Shown here: positions 1 through 5,822 of the stretch, one piece after another
Numbering within the stretch: position 1 is the first letter of the stretch
How the letters are laid out: each line of letters opens with the position of its first letter
Assembly: GCA_002506705.1 (NCBI GenBank)
Contig: DAYA01000056.1
Location: 1-7,806, forward strand
Direction: 5' to 3'
DNA from: Euryarchaeota archaeon UBA550
GTDB lineage: Archaea > Thermoplasmatota > Poseidoniia > Poseidoniales > Poseidoniaceae
DNA: 7,806 nucleotides
The notes under the pieces: model-generated
Databases searched by the model: none
What the model saw: the letters and a program-made list of their open reading frames with translations, nothing else
What the model was told of the DNA's origin: nothing
Position numbers and translations under genes: made by a program

Positions 1-1561
1 ACCCAAAGTCTCCTTGTCCGTCTGAATCTACGATTTCGAAAGTTCCAGAAGAGACTGCCTCATACTGGAATCCTCCACCTAGGCCCATGATAAAGAGGGG
101 AATTCCTGGAGCGAGCAACAATAAACCAATGGCTAGACCAATCCACGCCTTCTTCCTGGTTGATTTTGCGGCGACTGGGTCAATTGGTGCAGCTTCAACA
201 GTGAAATCTTTCCTTTCATGTAGCGTATGTCCTCCATCTGAGAATACTCGGATGCTGTAACTACCTGCCGCTTGTTTTGGGAATGATGCATTGTTTACAT
301 CGATATCGCGAAGCCATTTCCATCGAACGTTTTGCGCTCCATGGTCTTGGTTGTTCGTTACATGTACGGGATAGATGCCAACCCATGCATCGTTACTGCT
401 TGGACGATTGTTGATTTTGAAACGAACAGGCTTGCCGGCTACGGCCTCAAAAATTTCAATGGAATCTTCCCGCACGTTGGGTGCTGGTTCATGATTCTGA
501 GTTGGTGCTGACTCTTGGTTTTGAGTCGAATATGGCACGAACTGGATATCTTCCCAGCCACCAGGCGGCGCATGGTCCCGGTTCCACTGTGCCGTTCCAT
601 CAGGCTGCGCACTCAGGTACTTTCCATGAACGGACTTCAAATGGACAAAGTCGTGTGCATCTCCCGGATTTGGACCAGGCCGGGTTTCGACAGTAAACTC
701 CTCCCAGCCGGTAGGTGGCGCATGGTCCCGGTTAATTTGCACACTACCATCGGGTTGGGCTGAGACGTACTTCCCGTGTGTACTTTTGAGAGTAATTTTT
801 CGCCCATCCCGCTCACCTAACTCGAAAAATTCCCAATCGCACGCTGTAACACGATTCCACTCGGCACGACCATCGGGCTGCGCGCTGAGATATTTGCCGT
901 GAACGCTCTTTAGAGCTATTTTTTCAACACCATTGCGGGTGGATTGATTCCCTATCGAAGAACCACCAGCGTTTCCTTCGTAGATTGCCTTGTTACCGTC
1001 ACGACCCCAAGCTATGTTTCCGTCCGCCTGAATTGTGCCTGTGGAGTCAAATTTTGGTACTTTCACTGTGTTGCCTTCTACGTACCACAATACATCTCCA
1101 GTGAGGTCGCCCGTAGCTGTAAATTCGTTAGTAGCACTTTTATTCCGTTCATCTCGGTGAACTCTTGCTCGCTCGATTAAGCTCCCATCTCCGGTCTCCA
1201 TTCGGTACCACCCCATCCGTAAAGTCTGGTTCGAAGGTTGTGGGGGTTGACCAATGCTTGTGGTATCATCATCCTCTAGTTCGATCAGTTTATTCCGAAT
1301 ATGGTCTGGAATATCAGGGTCGTATCGGTTCCATGGACGATACTTGTCAGATTCATGCGGTATCGATAAACGTTGTATTTCGATACCTCCTGTGCCGAAA
1401 AAGGCCATGCCGCTGTATTTTCCCGATTTGTATGCATAAAGTCCCTTAGTACCCCATGGGCCGACAAATGGGTGGCCTCCTCCGCCAATTTGTAGACCTA
1501 AAGCACGAGCAAATTCTTCGGCTTTGACGGGGTCATGGATGTGCTTCAGGTCGCCCGCCAT
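1..1561 (-). CDS. Membrane-anchored protein with three fascin-like repeats (3' end outside window)
   Basis: The frame is open from an ATG at 1561 to the window edge, giving at least 520 residues with no stop. Residues about 12-65 form a Gly/aromatic-rich module (GTKGLYAY at 37-44, AFFGTGG at 53-59). Residues about 113-200 are an unrecognised segment (GWYRME, VLWYVEGN, IAWGRDGNKAIYEG). Three repeats follow at 212-249, 254-292 and 305-342, each with a core like LKSxHGKYxSAQPDG and ending in a W/F-rich stretch; this matches the fascin-like beta-trefoil repeat. A Q/E/P-rich linker (345-365) leads to an Ig-like segment (about 366-456, AWVGIYP, RWKWLRDI, FTV). One transmembrane helix lies at about 473-495 after STRKK, and a DSDGQGD stretch follows it. 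There is no signal peptide, so the repeats are probably cytoplasmic, tethered by a helix with its C-terminal side outside; this is inference. The ATG has no clear Shine-Dalgarno site. An in-frame TTG at 1591 is an alternative, and an in-frame stop (1604-1606) limits extension. The gene follows flpA by 85 bp. Cellular function is unknown. Confidence 0.85.
   Translation of the reverse strand, partial: MAGDLKHIHDPVKAEEFARALGLQIGGGGHPFVGPWGTKGLYAYKSGKYSGMAFFGTGGIEIQRLSIPHESDKYRPWNRYDPDIPDHIRNKLIELEDDDTTSIGQPPQPSNQTLRMGWYRMETGDGSLIERARVHRDERNKSATNEFTATGDLTGDVLWYVEGNTVKVPKFDSTGTIQADGNIAWGRDGNKAIYEGNAGGSSIGNQSTRNGVEKIALKSVHGKYLSAQPDGRAEWNRVTACDWEFFELGERDGRKITLKSTHGKYVSAQPDGSVQINRDHAPPTGWEEFTVETRPGPNPGDAHDFVHLKSVHGKYLSAQPDGTAQWNRDHAPPGGWEDIQFVPYSTQNQESAPTQNHEPAPNVREDSIEIFEAVAGKPVRFKINNRPSSNDAWVGIYPVHVTNNQDHGAQNVRWKWLRDIDVNNASFPKQAAGSYSIRVFSDGGHTLHERKDFTVEAAPIDPVAAKSTRKKAWIGLAIGLLLLAPGIPLFIMGLGGGFQYEAVSSGTFEIVDSDGQGDFG
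536..649 (-). repeat. Fascin-like repeat 3 (residues 305-342)
   Basis: The third unit carries KSVHGKYLSAQPDG, then WNRDHAPPGGWEDIQFV. HGKY starts at residues 221, 262 and 312 in the three units, so spacing is 41 then 50 residues. The extra length lies in a PGPNPGDAHD linker between units 2 and 3. Confidence 0.75.
686..802 (-). repeat. Fascin-like repeat 2 (residues 254-292)
   Basis: The second unit carries KSTHGKYVSAQPDG, then INRDHAPPTGWEEFTV. It is closely related to repeat 3 at the DNA level too: the reading gcatggtcccggtt occurs at 719-732 and again at 569-582. This points to a fairly recent internal duplication. Confidence 0.75.
815..928 (-). repeat. Fascin-like repeat 1 (residues 212-249)
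   Basis: This is the first of three in-frame protein repeats. It has the core KSVHGKYLSAQPDG, then a WNR and a WEFFEL ending. Unlike repeats 2 and 3 it lacks the NRDHAPP stretch and has VTACD there instead, so it is the most diverged unit. Three such units are what one beta-trefoil needs. Confidence 0.75.
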
Positions 1562-1646
1562 TGGTTTACGAGTTATGCCCAGATTAACCAAATCTTCGGT
1601 AAATCAAATCTCGAGGTCATTCGAATGGGTACCCATATGAAGGCGA
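1562..1646. other. Spacer between flpA and the fascin-like gene, with a 12-bp palindrome
   Basis: The 85-bp gap holds a perfect 12-bp palindrome, ATGGGTACCCAT, at 1625-1636, just after the flpA stop. I see no convincing TATA box or Shine-Dalgarno site on the minus strand. The fascin-like gene may therefore be read through from nop5-flpA or use a non-canonical signal. The palindrome could be an operator, or chance. Confidence 0.4.
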
Positions 1647-2342
1647 CTAATTGGTGATGAAGTAGAGACAGTGGTTGTCTTCTAAGCCGTGGAGATCGAT
1701 CTGTTCTTCAATCTGTAGTCCAGCATCCTCTAATTGAGCACGAACTTGCTTGAATACCTCTCTTTCACCACCTTCGCTGAATCTCTCTGATGCTGCCTTG
1801 AGAGAAAGTAGTCCTTTGCCTCCGGGCTTCAAGAATCGCTTGACAGCCTTAATGAAAATCTCTGCCTGGCCGGCCTGAGAAACATCCTGTAATAACCAGT
1901 CTACCTTGTTTGCAACCATTACTCCCCAAGCAGCATGCTTTCTAGCATCTCCTAAGACTGGAACTAAGCCAGGTCTCAAAGTTGCAAGGTGGACTAAATC
2001 TCTCAAGCAGCGTGGCGATAAGTCGACAGCGATTATTCTGCCACCTTTCTCATTCGCGGCTCCACATACTTGGTCGTGAAGATGAGAAATTGAGGTGCCG
2101 TGTCCTGCACCAAGGTATAGACAAGTATCTCCTTCATTGGGCAATAATTCGTACTGAGTCTGTCTTGCCCGAGAAATTGCAGCGCCTAATTTTGAGCGAG
2201 TAGGGTCCCATCTGCGATATTCCACACCTCTGAACCTGCGCAATGATTCACCATACTGCGAATATTTTGGAACAGCATTCAGCGTCCATATGGCTCTGCC
2301 ATCCAGCATTACTGCCCATGAGAGACGGCGTTTTTTTGCCAT
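1647..2342 (-). CDS. flpA: Fibrillarin-like rRNA/tRNA 2'-O-methyltransferase
   Basis: The product has 231 residues, the usual size for archaeal fibrillarin. It is the SAM-dependent methyltransferase of the box C/D RNP, methylating ribose 2'-OH in rRNA and tRNA under guide-RNA control, with Nop5 and L7Ae. The family signature WDPTRSKLGAAI lies at 45-56 and the SAM-binding loop YLGAGHGTS at 77-85. AVDLSPR is at 105-111, GDAR at 131-134, LQDVSQA at 151-157 and SLKAASERF at 180-188. K51, D153, K182 and H224 are plausible catalytic residues. The first acidic SAM contact is Asp107 where Glu is usual, and the loop reads GAGHGTS where GAASGTT is typical. The ATG at 2342 was chosen because AGGTGA sits 5 nt upstream and the family begins here; the frame stays open for 46 more codons upstream, inside nop5. 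The stop is TAG. Confidence 0.95.
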   Translation of the reverse strand: MAKKRRLSWAVMLDGRAIWTLNAVPKYSQYGESLRRFRGVEYRRWDPTRSKLGAAISRARQTQYELLPNEGDTCLYLGAGHGTSISHLHDQVCGAANEKGGRIIAVDLSPRCLRDLVHLATLRPGLVPVLGDARKHAAWGVMVANKVDWLLQDVSQAGQAEIFIKAVKRFLKPGGKGLLSLKAASERFSEGGEREVFKQVRAQLEDAGLQIEEQIDLHGLEDNHCLYFITN

Positions 2343-2352
2343 GAAATCACCT
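2343..2352 (-). promoter_or_regulatory. Shine-Dalgarno site of flpA containing the nop5 stop codon
   Basis: On the minus strand the reading is GAGGTGATTTC followed by ATG. The TGA inside AGGTGA is the nop5 stop, and only four bases (TTTC) separate it from the flpA start. A ribosome finishing nop5 sits on the flpA initiation site, so translation of the two RNP proteins is very probably coupled. Confidence 0.75.
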
Positions 2353-3354
2353 CTGTGGTGGTTTTGAATTCTCGCTGCGAATGACTTCGACACGTGCTGC
2401 AACAGCATCAACCGCTTCTTGACTCCAGACCTCTCCACCGTATGCATCGCATCTAGCGGCGATACTTGCCTTAGCAGCAACGGTTCTAGCGATCTTTCCT
2501 CTGACCCAGCGAGGTGACCTTGAAATCCAAGGATGCATGAATATGTGACCGTGTTTTGGCGATGGTGCTCCCGTCTTCAGGTGATTGAAAAACGCCTTTT
2601 CTGCGCCTAAAATCTGCATAGTTCCTGCTGGTAACCTGGCAAGTCTTGCTCTACCGTGAGCTTCAACACACAATCTTGCAGCGAGGATCGGTCCTAGCAG
2701 TGCAGATAGAGAAGGTAGATGCGATGAAGCTAATTCACGAACGACATTCTCCATTCTGTCTAGTCTTGCTTTGATTTCACTTACACTAGTCGCCCAGTCT
2801 TTCAGACTAGCCCACTCTGCATCGGTTGGACCTTCTGGTGGCATTCCAATGTCAAGCAGTTCTGCTAGTTGCGCAAGGTCTGAAGATTCTGTTACTTTTT
2901 TTGCTAAGCCAGTCCTGTCTCTCTCAAATCTTGCTTCAGGTAGGAAAAGACCGACCCATTCAACGAGCCTGCCTTCAATTGTAACATATGAAGCACGTAA
3001 TTCGTCAGAGGCTTTGAGAATGTGCTCAAGCCTTCTATCAGGGTCTCCAGCAGCAGCATCGACACCTCTCTTGGATAACAAAATCGCTGCCTTATCGAGG
3101 TATTCTAGAGCCTCAGTACTAGGTAGCGGCCATTCTGCAGATGGTAAATTTTCATCCCCATGAATCAGCGGCGTAGAATCTGGAAATCTCTCAATTAGCC
3201 TCTCAGCCTCCGGGGTAAGTGCTTCATGAGCGATGATGTCCATCCTTGAGCAGACAGCATTTGTGTCGTGCCAGCCATCCCACTCTTCGACATCCAAAAT
3301 GTTGCCATCCGAGTCTGCGACAGCGGCGGCTCTCCAATCGTACCATAGCCACAT
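2347..3354 (-). CDS. nop5: Nop5 (Nop56/58-type) box C/D RNP core protein
   Basis: The product has 335 residues. Nop5 bridges L7Ae bound to the guide RNA and fibrillarin in the 2'-O-methylation RNP. The C-terminal NOP domain is unmistakable: GPILAARLCVEAHG starts at 221, followed by LPAGTMQILGAEKAFFNHL and PKHGHIFMHPW, and then RGKIARTVAAK and IAARCDAYGG up to about residue 307. The middle (about 105-215) is helical and charged, as expected for the coiled-coil region. The first 60 residues form the fibrillarin-binding domain. The usual long Lys/Glu-rich C-terminal tail is reduced to about 15 residues (ending NSKPPQR). The ATG at 3354 is preferred over a longer frame starting at 3408, because that frame would translate the TATA-like box at 3395-3403. 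It is transcribed ahead of flpA and divergently from tfs. Confidence 0.93.
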   Translation of the reverse strand: MWLWYDWRAAAVADSDGNILDVEEWDGWHDTNAVCSRMDIIAHEALTPEAERLIERFPDSTPLIHGDENLPSAEWPLPSTEALEYLDKAAILLSKRGVDAAAGDPDRRLEHILKASDELRASYVTIEGRLVEWVGLFLPEARFERDRTGLAKKVTESSDLAQLAELLDIGMPPEGPTDAEWASLKDWATSVSEIKARLDRMENVVRELASSHLPSLSALLGPILAARLCVEAHGRARLARLPAGTMQILGAEKAFFNHLKTGAPSPKHGHIFMHPWISRSPRWVRGKIARTVAAKASIAARCDAYGGEVWSQEAVDAVAARVEVIRSENSKPPQR

Positions 3355-3394
3355 ATGGATAGGCAAAAGTCCCCACTTGATGAAACAATTGCTC

Positions 3395-3403
3395 TTTTTA
3401 TAG
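3395..3403 (-). promoter_or_regulatory. TATA-like box for nop5-flpA, possibly shared with tfs
   Basis: The minus strand reads CTATAAAAA, centred about 45 bp before the nop5 ATG. An archaeal start about 25 bp downstream of the box would give a leader of about 20 nt. On the plus strand the same bases read TTTTTATAG, also close to an archaeal box A and about 43 bp before the tfs ATG, so one element could serve both directions. This is judged by eye, without start-site data. Confidence 0.5.
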
Positions 3404-3413
3404 AACAAATGTT

Positions 3414-3422
3414 GATATAAGG
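3414..3422 (+). promoter_or_regulatory. Alternative TATA-like box for tfs
   Basis: GATATAAGG is centred about 25 bp upstream of the tfs ATG at 3442, the spacing expected for a leaderless archaeal transcript. If the upstream box at 3395-3403 is used instead, the leader would be about 17 nt, with GGTG at 3431-3434 as a Shine-Dalgarno site. The sequence does not decide between them. Confidence 0.4.
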
Positions 3423-3441
3423 AGTCGTCCGGTGTGTTCGC

Positions 3442-3795
3442 ATGTTCTGCCCGCAGTGCGGTACACTAGCATTCCCTACTCCATCTGGAGATATCAATTG
3501 TACAAATTACAAATGTGGATATCAAGGTCCAGCAAATCTGAAAGTCAAAGGTGCTGATGGAAAGGAAGTAGACCTCTCCCAGGTTACATCCTCTTCCAAG
3601 GCAGAGACTCGAGTGTATGAGGTAATCAAGGATTCAGATGAGATGCGCGGTGTTTTGACAACTGGAGACTACATGTGTCCAAAGTGTGATTGTGTTGAAG
3701 TATACTCTTATCTTGAGCAAACACGCTCATCTGATGAACCAGAAACCAGAATGTTGACCTGTAAGAATTGCGGCAACGGCTGGAGAGAATACTGA
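3442..3795 (+). CDS. tfs: Transcription factor S (TFIIS-like RNA polymerase cleavage factor)
   Basis: The product has 117 residues, close to the usual 100-115 for archaeal TFS. It inserts into the secondary channel of RNA polymerase and stimulates cleavage of backtracked RNA, rescuing arrested complexes. The N-terminal zinc ribbon uses C3, C6, C20 and C25. A linker follows, then the C-terminal zinc ribbon with C79, C82, C107 and C110. The catalytic tip QTRSSDEPET lies at 93-102, with the acidic pair D98-E99 intact. This makes it a cleavage-competent TFS, not an inhibitory paralogue lacking these acids. It ends with the usual CxxCGxxW pattern and is the first gene of a plus-strand cluster; the SCO gene starts 11 bp after its stop. 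Confidence 0.95.
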   Translation: MFCPQCGTLAFPTPSGDINCTNYKCGYQGPANLKVKGADGKEVDLSQVTSSSKAETRVYEVIKDSDEMRGVLTTGDYMCPKCDCVEVYSYLEQTRSSDEPETRMLTCKNCGNGWREY

Positions 3796-3806
3796 AGTGA
3801 TATAAT

Positions 3807-4385
3807 ATGCAAATTCGAGTTTTACTCGCTTGTTTGCTGTTGTTATTTCCGGGCTGTTTTGGGGACGAAGAAGGTCCAGATTTCAATGGAAAGAATCTCA
3901 ACAAAATGGATGTTTACAAGTTCACGCTAAGTGATACAAATCAATCCGACTTTTCACTTACTGAGTTAGAGGGCCAAGTCGTAGTATTGGCGTTTGTATA
4001 CACACGCTGCGACGATGTTTGCTTGCTGATTGCGAACAATTTGAAGTTTGCAAAATCACAACTGACAGAGGAGGAGCTAGAGAAGGTATCATTCGTATCG
4101 GTAACAATCGATTGGCGTCATGATTCACCGGAGATTCTGGGTGACTGGGCTGACGAGATGGGACTTGATTGGCCCCATCTAACGGATTGGAATTCTGATG
4201 AAATAAAGACCACCTACGAAGAGTATGATGTCGTACCATACGACGATGAAACATATCAGGACATCCATCTACAACCAGTGTACATCCTAGACACAAATTT
4301 GGATGGAAGAGTCGTATGGAGCGAATATGATTGGCCGATAGACCTCTTTGTTGAAGATTTGAGAACTGTCATTGATTTGGAGTGA
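3807..4385 (+). CDS. SCO1/SenC-family lipoprotein (first of a tandem pair)
   Basis: The product has 192 residues. The first 16 form a lipoprotein signal peptide ending LLFPGC, so C17 is the probable lipidated residue and the protein would be anchored outside the cell membrane. The thioredoxin-fold SCO domain covers about 36-190. Its CxxxC pair is C68 and C72 (TRCDDVC), and the likely metal-ligand histidine is H154 (DIHLQPVYILD). SCO proteins pass copper to the CuA site of cytochrome oxidase or reduce its cysteines. Leu follows the second Cys where Pro is common, so the site is slightly atypical. The protein is strongly acidic. GAAGTGA around the tfs stop is a possible ribosome site, suggesting co-transcription with tfs. 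A more general thiol reductase role is possible. Confidence 0.85.
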   Translation: MQIRVLLACLLLLFPGCFGDEEGPDFNGKNLNKMDVYKFTLSDTNQSDFSLTELEGQVVVLAFVYTRCDDVCLLIANNLKFAKSQLTEEELEKVSFVSVTIDWRHDSPEILGDWADEMGLDWPHLTDWNSDEIKTTYEEYDVVPYDDETYQDIHLQPVYILDTNLDGRVVWSEYDWPIDLFVEDLRTVIDLE

Positions 4386-4389
4386 TAAA

Positions 4390-4980
4390 ATGAGAATCAA
4401 AGCACTGATGCTTACTCTTATTCTAATGCTTCCCGGGTGCCTTTCTGAGGATGAAGAAATTACTTTCCATGGCCGTGACCTTGGTGGAAATGATACTTAC
4501 AAATTCACTTTGGAGGATGCTGAAGGACCATTGTGGAGTCTAGAAGAACAAGAAGGTAAGGTCGTTGTTCTGGTTTTCATATTCACAAGGTGTGACAATA
4601 CCTGCCCGATTACAAGCCAAAACATCAAGATGGTCAAAGATTCATTGACTGATGATGAATTGGTTAAGACCAGCTTCGTTTCAGTGACAGTTGATTGGAG
4701 ACATGATTCACCTGCAAAGTTACGTAATTACACTGCAGATTTCGGATATGATTGGCCTCATCTGACTGGAGCAAAAGAGTATCTTGACCCCATTTACGAG
4801 AATTATGGGGTGTACCCCTATGAAGAGGGAGATGACTCTGAAGAAGGCTACACTGTAGCACATCCTTCACCAACCTACATCCTTGACACTGAAGGCCAAG
4901 GAAGAGTTGTTTGGTCAGACTATGACTTCCCGACAGACCTGTTCTTGGAAGACCTCAGAACAGTGATTGAGCACTACTGA
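4390..4980 (+). CDS. SCO1/SenC-family lipoprotein (second of a tandem pair)
   Basis: The product has 196 residues and is a paralogue of the gene before it. Both share the order lipobox (LMLPGC, C17), TYKFTLED-type strand, VVVL, CxxxC (C68 and C72, TRCDNTCP), FVSVTVDWRHDSP, DWPHLT, histidine (H158, VAHPSPTYILD), and VVWSDYD to LFLEDLRTVI. This copy keeps the Pro after the second Cys and has an acidic insert EEGDDSEEG (145-153) before the histidine. The start is the ATG at 4390, with GGAGTGA at 4379-4385 as ribosome site; a TTG at 4372 would extend it by six residues but spoils the signal peptide. The gene lies 4 bp after the first SCO gene. A division of labour, copper donor versus thiol reductase, is possible but unproven. 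Confidence 0.87.
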   Translation: MRIKALMLTLILMLPGCLSEDEEITFHGRDLGGNDTYKFTLEDAEGPLWSLEEQEGKVVVLVFIFTRCDNTCPITSQNIKMVKDSLTDDELVKTSFVSVTVDWRHDSPAKLRNYTADFGYDWPHLTGAKEYLDPIYENYGVYPYEEGDDSEEGYTVAHPSPTYILDTEGQGRVVWSDYDFPTDLFLEDLRTVIEHY

Positions 4981-5784
4981 TTATTTCTGGCAGGAGCGGC
5001 ACCAAAACGTCGAGCGGCCGCCTTGTACTAGTCTCTCAATTACGCCGCCGCAAGTACAGTCCTTTCCTTCTTTATCGTAGACCTTGAATTGGTGAATGAA
5101 ATAACCGAGTGTGCCATCAACACCTGCGAAGTCTCTCAGGGATGAACCACCGACTCTGATTGCCTCGGCAAGAATTTCTTTGATCTCTGCAACAAGTAAG
5201 TCGCATTCCTTTTTCTTGACTTTATTCGAAATGCGAGTTGGTGAAATCTTTGCACGGTTCAAAGCCTCACAAGCATAGATATTGCCGACGCCAACGACCA
5301 CCTTTTGGTCAAGGATACTGATTTTGACAGCACTTTTTCTCTTTTGCAACTTCTCGTACAGGTCCTTTCCAGTCCATTCTTCGAGCGGTTCGGGGCCAAG
5401 GTGGTCGAGCAGTTTGTGTGAAGTGCCGCTGAAAATGTCCAGCACTCCGAACCTCCTCGGGTCGTTGTAAACCGACATACTCCCATCATCGAATAGAATC
5501 ACGACGTGGTCATGCTTACCTTCACAATCGCTGGCATCTAGAGTCCATTTACCACTCATTCCAAGATGAGAAAGAAGAATATCGCCATTGTCCAAGTCGA
5601 TTAGCAGGTACTTTGCACGCCTGCGAATATCCTTCACTATACGTCCAGTTAGGCGTTCTGCAAGCCCTTCCGGGAATGGGAATCTGAGATTTTCTCTACG
5701 CAAATCTACGCCATCGATGCGCTTGCCTATCCAAGATCTAGCCAGTCCTGTTCGGACTGTCTCTACCTCGGGCAGTTCTGGCAT
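4981..5784 (-). CDS. mutM: Formamidopyrimidine-DNA glycosylase (Fpg/MutM)
   Basis: The product has 267 residues, the normal length. It is a bifunctional base excision repair enzyme, removing 8-oxoguanine and FapyG and nicking the abasic site by beta/delta elimination. After Met removal Pro2 is the nucleophile, in the hallmark start MPELPEVETVR with E3. K58 (RRAKYLL), HLGMSGK (73-79), DPRRFG (108-113), VGNIYACEAL (166-175) and GGSSLRDF (212-219) are all present. The C-terminal zinc finger has C243, C245, C262 and C265, with the DNA-binding Arg in QGGRSTF. The first Cys pair is CxC, one residue shorter than the usual CxxC. The ATG at 5784 is fixed by the mandatory MPELPE start and GGAG 6 nt before it; upstream in-frame codons are not needed. 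It lies 38 bp behind the LysE gene, probably co-transcribed. Confidence 0.95.
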   Translation of the reverse strand: MPELPEVETVRTGLARSWIGKRIDGVDLRRENLRFPFPEGLAERLTGRIVKDIRRRAKYLLIDLDNGDILLSHLGMSGKWTLDASDCEGKHDHVVILFDDGSMSVYNDPRRFGVLDIFSGTSHKLLDHLGPEPLEEWTGKDLYEKLQKRKSAVKISILDQKVVVGVGNIYACEALNRAKISPTRISNKVKKKECDLLVAEIKEILAEAIRVGGSSLRDFAGVDGTLGYFIHQFKVYDKEGKDCTCGGVIERLVQGGRSTFWCRSCQK

Positions 5785-5822
5785 GTCTTGCTCCAAAGGC
5801 AAGACCTCAATAGTATTGATTG

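Noticed and set aside
536..928. Tandem repeats as a CRISPR array or mobile element
   Set aside because: The repeats keep the reading frame, encode a known repeat fold and have diverged between units. There are no spacers, terminal inverted repeats or transposase.
481..1488. Several short open frames on both strands within the fascin-like gene
   Set aside because: They are shadows of the long minus-strand frame, which shows repeats, domain order and a membrane helix. Their proteins have no recognisable features.
2343..2480. A 46-residue N-terminal extension of fibrillarin
   Set aside because: It lies in the 3' end of nop5 in another frame. A strong ribosome site precedes the internal ATG at 2342, where the family normally begins.
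2771..3163. Plus-strand frame of 130 codons inside nop5
   Set aside because: It is the antisense shadow of the Nop5 coding sequence; its Ser-rich, low-complexity translation is typical of antisense frames.
3355..3408. An 18-residue N-terminal extension of Nop5
   Set aside because: It would read through the TATA-like box, and the Nop5 family starts at the MWLWYDW region. The ATG at 3354 fits better.
3195..3497. Minus-strand frame spanning the nop5 start and the tfs start
   Set aside because: It overlaps two well-supported genes and the divergent promoter, and its translation resembles no protein family.
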